The translations under genes were made by a program, and so were the position numbers. The notes under the pieces were generated by a model that saw only the letters and a program-made list of their open reading frames with translations, was not told the origin of the DNA and did no database searches. A stretch of 64,000 bases of DNA from Phoronis australis (Eukaryota; Phoronida; Phoronidae), in assembly GCA_002633005.1 (NCBI GenBank), contig NMRA01000142.1, positions 287,356 to 351,355 of the forward strand, read 5' to 3'. This document shows positions 11,706 through 23,131 of the stretch, one piece after another; the stretch's first letter is position 1; each line of letters opens with the position of its first letter.

Positions 11706-12110
11706 GTGGCGTTAGGTTTTTAGCCCTTTTCTCAACAGCATTACTTTACCAGATGGGGAAGCTATTGGATGTTGGATGTCAACCAACGAACTACATCTTA
11801 GCTCAGTGTCTGTATAGATCCCTGTATGCCAGTGATCGTTTGCCCAACAGGTAGAGCAGCTATTGGATTTTAGATGTCAGCCAACTAACTACATCTTACC
11901 TTTATATGCCTGTGTTTAACCACCAAATGGATGTTGCATGTCAACCAACTAACCAACTATACAGTGCCCCTTGTATATCTTCATGATTTGACCACCAGGT
12001 GTGGCAGGTATTGGCCTGATGTTGGATATCAACCAACTGAACGAAGTATCTTTCCCTTTATAGCTTTACGACTAGCTATGTTGGATGTCAACCAACCACA
12101 AAGTGGCGTG
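11271..12110. repeat. Degenerate tandem cluster of GGATGTCAACCAAC units
   Basis: GGATGT(T/C)AACCAAC-like words recur at about 11277, 11349, 11608, 11776, 11873, 11937, 12025 and 12085. Several follow (C)ACCAGGTGGGGCAGCTATTGGATG. Spacing is irregular (65-260 bp). The word also sits inside the inverted-repeat arms at 10160 and 11670, so the cluster probably derives from the same element. Confidence 0.6.
11455..11594. mobile_element. Second copy of the LTR-nested MITE
   Basis: Matches 3070-3210: ACGCTAGGACCTACGCTAGG at the left, then CACGTGTTCTCATTTAAAATAC, and AGGTCCTAGCGTTACTGAA at the right end. Confidence 0.8.
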
Positions 12111-12224
12111 TGCTGTTGGTTGTCATCCAAGTAAGGTGTACAGCTAATATAGTTGGTTTACATCTATGTAAGATTCTGACATGGTGGCGTTAGATTTTTA
12201 GCCCTTTTCTCAGCAACAGCAATA

Positions 12225-13071
12225 TTTTTGCATCACCGTTTTTACTTAAGGCATGTGAAATGACCTTGATATATAGAGTTCGATAGCATTTGAAGGGCTG
12301 CATGTGGCAGTCATTTTTTCACTAACATTTGTTGATTTCTGCGAGCACTGAATGTCAAGATTTTCCGTTTCTCAGGGAAAATGGCGGGCGTTACGTCCTC
12401 GAGCAAGGAAACACTATAGTAATGTTTCTAACAACTTGGACACTTAATGTTCACATACTTGAATCTGAGAGCGTTTGAAAGGCTGCTGTTTTTTTGAGAA
12501 CTTGAAAGCATGTGCCCAAATTAAGATTAACCCGTTTGATTTGCCTCCCATTTTTTATACATTTGACAGTCTACACGTCATCAGCAGTCCGAATGTACTA
12601 CCGACCGAACACGCAAGACGAGTTCCAAAGCAGTGAGTGTTATAGTAACTGTTGTTACACTACTCCGTTACAGTGCGGCTTGTTGAAATTTTCAAAAAAA
12701 TCTTGTGATCATAGGCCGAGGCCTGTTCGATCTCTGTACTCGAGATTCCGACTCTGATTGACCAATTCCTGCCATGCTTCGAGTAATAGCCGTAATTGGT
12801 TAAATTTCGAGTCAAGTCTGAGATTATATCGTGGCCGACGCTTCATATTGATAAATTTTCAATAAAAATATTTGCTTTTTATTTTCGAACCAGCGGATTA
12901 AACTTGCGAAGTGTTGTTTCAATACTTTAATCAGAGTGATAGCTGTTGTGAAGACTGGTTTTGTGAGAAAACTTGTCAATGTGAAAAACACTTCTAATCA
13001 GTTTATTTCATAATAACTGCAAACCAAAGATGTTCCATAACATTCATTCATGAGCTTATCGAAATTGGAGT
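12225..13071. other. 3' flank of lipocalin B, duplicated in unit C
   Basis: Matches 30544-31653 in order (TTTGCATCACCGTTTTT, GAATGTCAAGA.TTTCCGTTTCTCA, GAGAGCGTTTGAA). No gene is seen; short open frames here are not conserved between the copies. Confidence 0.6.
13002..13007 (-). promoter_or_regulatory. Polyadenylation signal of lipocalin B
   Basis: AATAAA on the minus strand, about 65 bp after the stop codon; paralog C has one at an equivalent place. Confidence 0.55.
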
Positions 13072-16000
13072 TCAACAATTGCTCTGATCACTTATTATAA
13101 AGTTGCTCGTCTTCACTCCAGCTTGTTCCAGATCTTTTTTCAATGTTTCCACAATGGACTCGTCCAGCGTAGATGTGCGAGACAAGATCCAGAAAAACTG
13201 CTGGTTGTTGAAACACGAGTAAACGACCGAATATGTGTCGTAATCGGTGTCCACAACCCAGTAGTCGACGGGTGGTCGGGACTCTGGAATAGAAGAATTT
13301 TGCAAAGAGTTATTAAGGATTTAACCATTTCATAGTTGTAAGTTTTGAAAGGGATATTATCGACGGTTTTCGTTGCCGCAAAACGCGTTTTGAGATTATT
13401 GTTAGATGGGATAGACTTCTCGAAGTTATTAGGTTTGGCCAGTAAAACAACAATGTATGTTGTGTTTTATAGTCTTATTGCTTCTCGCTGTTTAGTCGGT
13501 GGGCCAGATCTCATAGCGTTCATCCTTGTGAGTAGTTTGGGGGGCAACCTAGTTTTTTCCATGTGGCTAGATAATATACATATAAATCAAATTCCAAAAA
13601 GTTTCCACGTCTACACTTGCACATTTTTTTAAATGTGTTTTTGTTGCACGAAATATTATGCACATTGCTGCCACTTGGTGGCGCTTTTCTATTGAATTGA
13701 TCAATCAGGAGCCAGATTGTATTGTTGTGCTTAGTTACTTCAATATGGCTGCTTATATAAAACTGAAACAAAGTCTGTCTCATTAGATGAAATTTGTAGT
13801 GCCTTTGGAGTGTTCTTGAGTGCAAATGATTTGAGAACCGAGAAATGAATAAATCACTGCGTTACCGGCTTTAGGTGCAATAAAACTAATTGACGGGACA
13901 CCGAGGCCGTGTGAGCTCATGCTAATTTAGTGTTTTCTGGCAGAAACTGTTTTGAAAAAACTCGATTTCCATCCCACGGCCAGGTGTTAGGGAATCTTTT
14001 CCTATTACATTACTTAAAAACTTCTGCCCTGACGGGTGCTGTGGCCAAAGCGGAACCTGAATTCGCGGCCCCTGACGAGTAAGTAGATTTGCAGTTTCGT
14101 GGCTAATTCACCAACTTAATCAGGTGCACATTACTTTGGCTCACTAGCATAGTATTTTCTTGGCTGGAAGTTTAGTTTCCACTGAACTTTGGCTGGTTTA
14201 TTTTCGTGATGTCGGATCATTTTCAGAGCCACTGGCAGGGATAACAAGGGTTTTGTGTTCAGAAATCAAAAAAATCACATGTCTAAACAATAAAGATCTA
14301 GGTTTTTCTGTCTGTATCCCACGGAAAATACTTCGAAATTATCTCCGAACAGACCCCAAACTCCTGCTAAGGACCTTATTGGCCTGCCGAACTTTTTATG
14401 CTACGGTGTGTCCAAATACCAATAAATCCGTAAGAGTGAACCAAAACAACACGTTTTTATAAGAACTCGGTGTATTTTTAAGGGTTTTACATCGAAGTTT
14501 GATGATTTATTGGTGTTAAACGATGACTTCAAGCGATAAGCTGACACCAGTAACCCGTGTTGTGAACTGCTGAACAAACTGCGTGTGAAACCGATGACTT
14601 CATTGGATAATTTCAACACCTCCGTTTGCCGTCAGGTGTCACGTAACGCAACCGTACGTGTTGTTATGGAGTAGAACTACACGATCTGAATTGATACAAA
14701 TTAGGTTGTTTTTTGGGTGGCATGCTCCTTTAATTACTTAGGTAGCTTCAATGGTAATTAAATTAAAGTGCCTAAGTGACCAGCGTCCCCGTTGTAATTT
14801 GAGGACCGTGGAAGCCACTGTCCATTTCATCAAACATTGATTACCTTAATTGTAAATCGATTGACTATGGTATGAGCATCTTAATTAAAAAATTTAAATT
14901 TCAATCACTGCACTGGTATATCAGCTGATTTATTTTCAGTTGCATCAACTAATCTAATTATTAGATGATCAACATTTTCAGGGGACTGATCTGACGGCAT
15001 GTAAATTTGTTAGGCTGGTGGTGGATCAGTTCCTGATAAGTCATGCCAACTCACTCATTGTTAAATGTTAATTTAGTCTTAACAGTTCTGGGTTTATTTT
15101 CAGTTGGACTTGTATCGCAAGCAACAGCTCAGTCCAGGGCCCTAAATATGAAAGAGAAATTCAAAGATAAGACCTTGTTTGTTAGATGCCAAGTACCACA
15201 GATCATCATGCTATAAAAAATAGAAAGACGAAGATCGTGAATAGTGATAAATACAAAAGTTTTTAGAGATGTTTTTCTATGGTTTTGTTTGGAATTCATT
15301 GAATCAAAGCTTCTAACACATGGAGATGTCATTTGCCTTCTTCAAAACTAAAGTAAGACTTTGAAGCTGTTCTTCAGAAATCTAGTGTGCATGAAGTTAT
15401 TTGGACAAGCAGTCTTAAGAAACGGGTGTTGAAGCTACTCACTGTTGTAGTTTGTGCCCGACTAAGAGATACGAAAGTGAGTTGAGGCTAGTGTTCAATA
15501 ATTCACTTACTGACTCTAATTAACTCAGCCCATTTAGCATATTTTGAATCAAACGTTTGCCCAAATCCTGCCCACCTCCAAACAAGGACTTAGTGTTTGA
15601 CCCTTCATTGCCTGCGGGCTGATCACCAGTGTGCAGTGCTTGTACCCTCTCTAATGGACCATAGTTGGCTCCTTGGCGGTGGAGCTTTGCAGTTAAAATG
15701 TATGGCAATGCCCACAGCTCCATTGACAATACTAAACGATGAATGCTGTAAGTGCAAAAAGAACATGTGTGCTGGGAAACTGAGTTTGTGTTGCAATGCT
15801 GGGTCAAACTGTACAGAGATGTGCAGTTGTGACAACTGTAGTAACATCAGCAACACCGACTGCACAACATTGGATAATTCTTTGACAAGTCAACCCTAAA
15901 TTGACCTCCAACCCTGTTATTTTGTTTTTTGTATTAAAAAGTGAATTTTATTTGTTGATTAAGTCATTGAAAGTACGTACTTTGGTCATTGTCATGTATT

Positions 16001-19000
16001 TGTCTCATACTGCTTGATAAACGCTGTCAGAATAATCTATTATTTTTACAGTCTGTGTGCATATTTACAGAGATCATTCAACTATATTGTTTTTATACTA
16101 TAACGTATTCCTGGTGTGTTATGCAAACAAGCGATATTTTACACCATTAGTCAATGGTTCAGTCATTGAGGCACAAATTTTGCCCAGTCTCATGTGTTTT
16201 GTGTTATTTTTGTTGCCAGAGAATGCCAGAATAACCTCCTAGAAACATTCAGACTTAGTTTGCATTTCTGCCAGTAGGTGTCACTTTACGTTTTTTAAAT
16301 TTCACTTTTTACAATTAGACCTCGGGCGATAATTCTCCAAAATCCACTCGGGCTCTAGATAACGGGGGATAACGACTTCGCCATGTAATAATCTATATTT
16401 GTGATAATTATATACGACAAAAACTCAGTCGTCAAAAATCAAGACCATGATATAATCATTTTTAATGAAATGACCGAAGTATTGATTTTTGACGACTGGG
16501 TTTTTGGTTTAAATATTTTTCCATGCACGCGATTGTACATAATAGAATACAGAGATAGAATTTTTATTAAGTTTCGTGCAAAATTTGTCACGCATATGGC
16601 AGCTGCGACTTAACTCGCCCTGAGCTAGGAAAATCGCATTTTTAAGAAAAAACCCAATCACGTGACAACAAAAAGCAGAGCATAATCTTCGTGCACATAG
16701 TAGGTTATTGTGATCATCAAGGATTTGAAAAATGTATGATTTCTTAGGTTGTTCAGTAGTATTTTTAAAGGAAATATAAAGAAATGTGACCCTTGACAGA
16801 GAAGGCACCCAGTTCATACCTTAAAGGTACAATGAACCCGCGCCTTTTATCAAGAACAATTCACGTTTTCGGCCACTTACATGCTTACAAAAATCGTTGT
16901 CGTCTTATTCCTTTCTCCCACTTGAAATAATTTCTGGGCTTGAGAGTATCTGACGGTTCACTGTTCTTAGTTTGTCACGGATGGTTAATTTCAACTATGA
17001 CCTAATGTACATCTGCTGAAAGTTGTTTTTGACACTAGAATGTGGTTCATAGCCGCTTTGATCATAACGTCGGGTTATTCAACATGTTTAGCCACAAGAC
17101 CAACGCGGAGCACTGAAATGCGCCCACGAAGGCCTCGCAAACGCTGTGCTTTTAGAGCTGTTTATTTGTGCAAAAACGCACAATCCATACAAAATTGAGA
17201 ACATGTCATAGCTTCTTCAATAGAAAGCTATTCACCAAATTTCACAGAAATCTGTCACAGAACTTGAGAGAAACAAAGGAAAACAGACTAAAATGAAATT
17301 GCCACCAGGGGCCACAGTGTTCATTGAATCTGCCTGAAAGTCTTCATTGTCTGTTGTTAGCTTCATATACACATACTAAATTTTATAAAGATCCAGAAGT
17401 GGGTTTAGGAGATACAGCTTTGGGCGCAAAACAAAACAAAGCTACCACTGGAGACGCCACAGTAGTCAAAGTCGTCATCGTAAACCATCCTCTTCAGAGA
17501 GCACATATACGCCAATTTTCTAGAATGATTTGGTTGATGAAGGGGTGGATGCCAAAAAACAAACTCGAAATTAGCCAAAAGGCCACTAGGTGGCACAAAA
17601 TACCTAGATTCCATCCAAAAACGAGAGGATAGCTTCATCTCTCCAATAGACGCCTATATTCAAAATTTTATGAAAATCCGTTAAGGACCCTTGAAGATAC
17701 AGAGGTAAACGTAAAATCTAAAATTGCCACCAGGGGGCACACCAGTACTGAGATCCGCCCGAAAGTCGTCGTTGTTTGGTTGATAGACGGGTGGACGTCA
17801 AAACAGACTCGAAAGCGGTAAAAATGGCCACTAGGTGGCGCAAACTAAATCGAATCCATATGAAAACAGAAAGATAGCGTCACCACACTAACAGAAGCTT
17901 GTACGCCAAATGTTTTGAAAAAACGCTGAGGACCTTTGAAGATACAAAGGTTGATGTGTAAAAAAATAAAATTGCAACCAGGGGCACACCAGTAGTCAAA
18001 TCCGTCCGAAAGTTGTCGTCGTCCTTAGTCAACATCACATAAATGCACTTACTAAATTTAGTAAAGATCCTGGGAGGGTTTAGGAGATACAGCCATAGGC
18101 GCAAACAAAAACAAAACTGCCAGTAGGAGGCGCAACAGTCGTCAAAATCGTCGGAAAATCATCGTCAGCCGTCCTCTTCATATTAAAGGAGAATGCCACC
18201 CAAAAACAACCTATTTTGCATCAATTTAGATCGCGTAGTTCTGCTCGACAATGGCTAGTTCAGTTTCGTTACTTGACGGCAGACGGAGATGTTGAAATTA
18301 TCCAGTGACGTAATTGGTTTCACACGCAGTCTGTTCGGCAGCCGTTCAAAACACGGGTTACTGTTGTCAGCTTATCGCTTGAATTCATCGTTTAACACCA
18401 ATAAATCATCAAACTTTGATGTAAAACCCTTAACAATACACCGAGTTCTTATAAAAACGTGTTGTATTATTGCGCTGTTACGGATTAACTGGTATTTGGA
18501 CACACCGTAGCCTACAAAGTTCGACAGGCCAATTTGCCACTGAAGGTCCGTAGCACGTACTGAGGAGTTTGGGGTCTGTTCGGATATAAATTCGAAGTAT
18601 TCTTCCGTGAAATACAGACAAGATAACCTAGATCTGTGTTGTTTTACTTGTGATTTTAAGAGTTCTAAACACACAAAACGCTTGTTATCCCGGCCAGTGG
18701 CTCGGAACCCTATCAGGCCCGGCGTCGCGGCCGCCGGAACTGGCACGAACATAAACCAGCTTGAGTTGGAAGCTAAACCTCCAGTCACGAAAAAATTATA
18801 ATATTGAGCTAAAGAAATAATTGTGCACATAATTATTTATGTGAATTAGCCACGAAACTGAAAATCTACTTACTCGTCGGGGGCCGCGACGTCGGGTTTC
18901 CCTTCCACAGACCGTCGGGGCAAAGGTTTTACAGTAACAATGATTTGAATAATGTATTTGTATTTCTAAATAAAGATTCCCCTTACATGTGACCACAGCA

Positions 19001-21751
19001 TAAAATCGAGTAATTGTTTCACAACAGCTTTCTGTCGGCAAACACTAAATTAGCAAGCGCTCACACGGCCTCGGTTACCGCCATTAAAAGCCGGTAACGC
19101 AGTGGTTTATTCATTGCTGGCTTCTCAAAACATTTGCACTCACGAGCACTCCAAGGCATTACAAATTGTATCTAATGAGACAGACTTTGTTTCAGTTTCA
19201 TATAAGCATTGGTTAGGATGAGAATAATTCATTTTGAAACAGAAAGCAGAATAATAAACTTCTACATGGGAACTCGCCCCGCGCCAACCCCGTCTTAGTC
19301 AAGAGCTCAGGCGACGAAGACCTCACGGGTTGGATCGTTAGGTTTCACAGGGTATCAGCTCGAACATGAATACAGTGATCAAGAAATACTAGAGAGGCGT
19401 CGTGAACATGCACAGGCAACGGAACGTATGGATAGTTCTTTGGAAAGCCGGAATTCGTCAGAGAAATCACTGTCGGCGACGAAGTGCCGGCCACAGACAC
19501 GGAGATGTTTCACGGCCTCATACTTGCTATTGACAGCCTAACTTTCGTTCTTCACTACCGCGAGGAGCCACTTCCTAAGCATTTCGGGCTCTCCAGGAAG
19601 TCGAAAAAAACGATATACCCGCATTCTTCGCAGCTTCATAGTTCGGACAAGCGGGAACGATGCACCACAATATAGCGGTATTCACTCTGCAGACGAACCA
19701 CTGTCGTCGCTGCGTCGTTTCTCATCTTCCTTAACGCGACACCTCTCGTCAAGGTGAGTTCCACCGTATAAGAGGCGATGTGGATGTAGACCGATTAAGA
19801 CGATAAAAATACTAATTAAATCGGGTGGCATTCTCCTTTAAGAACATACATTCCAATTTCCACAAGCATCCTTAGAGCGGTTTGGTTGATAGAGCGGTGG
19901 ACGCCTAAAACAGACTCGAAAACAGTAAAAATGGCTACTAAGTGGCGCAAATTACGTCGAATCTATCCGAAAATGGGAGGATTGCGTCATATCTCACTAA
20001 TAGATGCATACATGACAAATTTTATGAATAAACGCTGAAGTCCATTGAAAATATAGAGGTAAGCGTAAAAAACTAAAATTGTAACTAGGGGGCACACCGG
20101 TTGTCGGATCCGTCCGAAACTGAAGTTCGTTCATGCCGTCCCATATATAAAAGGAACACATGTGCAAAATTTCATGAACATACGACAAACGATTTTGGAG
20201 ATAGAGCAGCAGACGTCGGACGCCGCCCTGACGGACGGAGATGACGGCATAATGCCTCCACATATCACCATGTGGGAGCACAGAAAAGGCTTTGACATAC
20301 CTGAAAAACTTAAGGCCATCTTTGCAGGCACTGCAGGATCTGGTACATTGGCTTTAGAACTCTTTTTCAATAATTTACCAGTGCTGGAAAGAATCTCAAA
20401 GGCTGTATCACAAGTCACATGCAAACTTAGGGGAGGGTGGCCAGGGTCTGTCCTCTTCCGGCACGACCAAAAGTCACTGGCACACCGTTTGTAAGGCCGG
20501 GTGAATACTCACTAAAATTTTTTCCTTCAAAATAACGTACCGTGGTTTCTCCCCAGCGACATCATAGAACAGCAATGGAAACACTTACAACGATCAAGAA
20601 CATTGAATAATAAAAATTATTCACGCATTTACGGAGACTCGGCAGTTCACCAGAAAGTTGAAATGGTGTGTAGTTGACCCAGACCCTTTAGCAGACAAAC
20701 ACAGATACTGTTAACATGCAACGGTGGCAAAAAACACATTTTCGGACAGCTTGATACCCTTTAAGTTACAGATGTCACGGAAAGTTAGTACGTTAGCTAA
20801 AAGATAACTTTGAAACTATTGATTTTGGTGGTATGAGACATCGCAAATAAGCGGTCTCGATGTATTGTCGAATTATTCAGAATGTAACACGAGTTTTGGT
20901 GACTGCAACCCGTGAACATTGTTCAGTTTTTGTCAGACATCTAATTCGTCTAAGCTTAAAACAGATTCCGCGGGGAAGGTGATGCTGATATATATGCGAG
21001 AGAAAAATTGTGTTAATTAGAGAGAGCAAAATGTGTTACGGGAAGGGGAATATGCGTCCGTGAGAGGAATAGCGTGCACCAGAGAGCTTTGTGCGCGGGC
21101 AGGCCGAGCAACGTCAAGATGATCTGTACTATAGCGAGAAAGTTTCCACTGAAATTCAATTTAAGATGCTCGTTCACAGTATTTCATGAATTAAGGATTA
21201 AGGTGAATGGATTTTTAGCGCTAAATAAAGTGCTATATACCTGATTGTGATTCCTTTTTTAAGCACGTTAATGCTGCCATCTGGAGCCGCAGTGAACGAG
21301 GCGTGGATGCATTTCAGTCCTCTTGCGAAGACGACGGCGGAACGTTGGATTTCATACCAGTCACCGACATACTGTAAGAGCATTAATTATCAAGTCAATT
21401 AAGAAGAAATGACGTAACATAAATCAATTTCCATCTGTAGGCAGGTGTAGATAATAAATTATGTTACTGAAAACGCTGCGTTTAGAACTGTTAAAAATGG
21501 ATCTGTAAATTGGCGTTTCAAGGTCTCGGTGCTTTCTTGTTTTCTCTGAGAAAGGTTTAGAATAAAACACTGGTGAGGAAAGAGCTTTCCCAGTGAGTTC
21601 AACATCACATTTTTACCCGTGAAACGTTGAGTGATGGCTTGACAGCGATGTCTCGACATCCCTTGTGAACACTTAGCCCACTGACGACGACTAATGAACA
21701 CACTGCAATGACGGCTTGAAACATGACGACGGTGAATATCGAACTGACCAT
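13072..21751 (-). CDS. Lipocalin B, apolipoprotein-D-like
   Basis: Four exons on the minus strand: 21751-21617 (signal peptide MVSSIFTVVMFQAVIAVCSL), 21371-21241 (GxW motif YVGDWYEIQRS), 20383-20301, and 13283-13072 (TDYDTYSVVYSC, WILSR, final SDQSNC). Lengths 135+131+83+212 give 186 aa, close to ApoD (about 189). Phases agree at each join. Four cysteines (GC, KC, YSC, SNC) match the two disulfides of ApoD-type lipocalins; the TDY box and the Arg in ILSR are the other lipocalin signatures. Intron 3 is 7.0 kb, against 1.06 kb in C, because of transposon insertions at about 13.7-16.4 and 17.1-20.3 kb. No disabling change seen, so likely functional unless the long intron impairs splicing. Confidence 0.9.
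13750..14729 (-). mobile_element. Truncated copy of the TTAA transposon, inverted
   Basis: Ends ...GGGTGGCATGCTCCT followed by TTAA (14730-14733) and matches 18187 to about 19205 in reverse complement, including the CGTTTAACACCAATAAATCATC-like segment. The distal end of the element is missing. Confidence 0.75.
14734..16410. other. Intronic stretch of transposon-derived DNA
   Basis: Not found in unit C intron 3, hence inserted. Apart from a CXC-domain fragment (15597-15899) I recognise nothing. Confidence 0.5.
15597..15899 (+). pseudogene. CXC (tesmin/TSO1-like) domain fragment
   Basis: A 100-codon open stretch whose second half is CCKCKKNMCAGKL...CCNAGSNCTEMCSCDNC, a cysteine spacing like CXC domains of tesmin/TSO1 and of C-terminal cysteine regions in many uncharacterised invertebrate transposon-associated proteins. 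The preceding LHCLRADHQCAV also resembles that family. Sits inside lipocalin B intron 3 on the opposite strand, with an upstream stop and no promoter or exon structure visible, so I treat it as the 3' remnant of a mobile or retrocopied gene. What the intact protein does is not known to me. Confidence 0.5.
16417..16515. repeat. Foldback MITE in lipocalin B intron 3
   Basis: Arms AAAAACTCAGTCGTCAAAAA and its inverted complement near 16484-16508; the ortholog of 411-530 and 32315-32432, slightly eroded. Confidence 0.65.
17105..20285. repeat. Array of CTCF-like motifs, split by a transposon
   Basis: Excluding the insert 18183-19841, degenerate units recur carrying CCACCAGGGGCCACA, CCACTAGGTGGCACA, CCACCAGGGGGCACACC, CCACTAGGTGGCGCAAA, AACCAGGGGCACACC, CAGTAGGAGGCGCAA, CTACTAAGTGGCGCAAA and AACTAGGGGGCACACC. 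These fit or nearly fit the CTCF core CCASYAGRKGGCR. Units also share GTTGATAGACGGGTGGACG and GAGGTAAACGTAAAA-like segments. Untested whether any protein binds. Confidence 0.65.
18187..19837. mobile_element. TTAA-flanked DNA transposon (non-autonomous), 1,651 bp
   Basis: Perfect 15-bp terminal inverted repeats AGGAGAATGCCACCC...GGGTGGCATTCTCCT are flanked by TTAA on both sides (18183-18186, 19838-19841). The CTCF-like array resumes in register after it. TTAA targets are typical of piggyBac-superfamily elements, though the termini here do not begin CCC. The longest open stretch inside (18372-18830, minus) resembles no transposase I know, so the element is probably non-autonomous. Confidence 0.82.
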
Positions 21752-21813
21752 CCGACGACAGGCGTTCACCTTATAAAAGGTCTGTTCTTGCGTAAATTAG
21801 TTTTCAATCGACA

Positions 21814-21819
21814 CACGTG
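21814..21819 (-). promoter_or_regulatory. Conserved CACGTG box upstream of lipocalin B
   Basis: 63 bp upstream of the ATG, in the shared context CACACGTG seen in all three paralogs. Confidence 0.4.
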
Positions 21820-22307
21820 ACATTTAGCAATAGACTGCAAAACTTATGCTGGTATAGTGAGTATTATTTGATTTCTCGCTGCGACACACCGTTCTCGAGT
21901 TATGCGTGGTTTTCTGATTTGAGGACTGTCTTTTATTAATAGTTGAAATCCATCAAATGGATGGGAAGATTCAGTGTTGTTGTATTCAAATCGTCAAAAG
22001 GTACATTAGTTGCATTTATTTTGATTACATTTTAAAATTGATTTCTTTGCCAGCACTTAATCACGAATTGCCACTTTACCATGTTGCTTGTTGATACATG
22101 TAAGTGTCGCAGCCCTTATTTTTAAGCGTTTCATAATGAACAATTAAATCGTGCTTATTCCAGATCTCACATGAGCGAAGTTCAAATATGCACATAACTG
22201 TTACTAAAATAATTTCTATACATTATTTCTTGACAGTGATGCTCTCGAAATTAGTTGGCTAAATCTTTTTTTCAGCAAAAATGAAGTAGGAATGTATCAA
22301 GTCCAAA

Positions 22308-22440
22308 TCTACATATATACGTACATACATACATACATACATACATACATACATACATACATACATTCATACATACATTTATACATACATACATACATAC
22401 ATACATACATACATACATACATTTATACATACATACACAT
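22308..22440. repeat. CATA microsatellite
   Basis: About 30 copies of ACAT/CATA with few interruptions. Its translation (YIHTYIHT) is a repeat artefact, not a protein. Confidence 0.95.
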
Positions 22441-23131
22441 AGGCGGATTTAGGGGGGGCCCAGGGGGCCCGGCCCCCCCCCCCCTTGNGGCTGCCCCCAA
22501 AAAAATAAAACAGTAAGAGGGAAATGGTGAGTTTATTAATTAACCCCGGTAATTAAAATTATACGGATGAAAAAAGATTTAAATGTGTGCAGTTTTAGTG
22601 TTTGGGGGTGGGCTCAAATCCAATTTCAAGTGTCAAATTCGGGACACGGCGCGTTCGTAACGGAACTATGGCTAAGTATAGAATCTCCCGCGATATCCTA
22701 GGCGACCGGCAGCGGCGCTGTGCACTACGACTCCGTTTCCGTCGTCTGCTCCACTGTGCAATCCCGTCATTATTGCCAACACGAAAAATGGATTTGGTCT
22801 TTTGGGCATTTGAAGACTATTTCAAATACGACAAATTTGTTAAGAGTTGATGGCACAAAATATAAAATGTGTAATAAGCTTTACAAAAAGAAGTAGGTTA
22901 CGCGCGCAAACGCTGTGGCCCATAAACAAGCAAGTCTTTTAGTATGGGAGTTCTTGGATAATACTTCAGGAATCAAGGAAAATGCTTAATTTTTAGAGGT
23001 AAAAACAGAAAAATTTCCTCCCCCCATTCGGTGCTATGCGCATCTACAATCGTGGTTCAGTTTGCGCAAATGCTTCCAGGCGGACAAAATGTTGCCCCCC
23101 CCCCCTTGTGATATCCTGGATCCGCCACTGT
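22440..23131 (+). mobile_element. hAT-type element with BED zinc-finger remnant
   Basis: Left end TAGGCGGATTTAGG and right end CCTGGATCCGCCACTG are inverted complements of the hAT-like GTGGCGGATC type. Near 22786-22893 two adjacent frames give WAFEDYFKYDKF and VDGTKYKMCNKLYKKK, which together resemble the BED zinc finger at the N-terminus of hAT transposases, split by a frameshift. The catalytic domain is missing: an internally deleted copy. Contains one ambiguous base (22488). Confidence 0.7.

Noticed and set aside
11271-12110. CRISPR-like repeated words
   Set aside because: Irregular spacing, diverged repeats and a eukaryotic setting.
18372-18830. 152-codon minus-strand frame as a transposase
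   Set aside because: No DDE or zinc-finger motif; it lies in a probably non-autonomous element and is not preserved in the inverted copy at 13750-14729.
22292-22516. Open frame YIHTYIHTYIH
   Set aside because: Translation of the CATA microsatellite.
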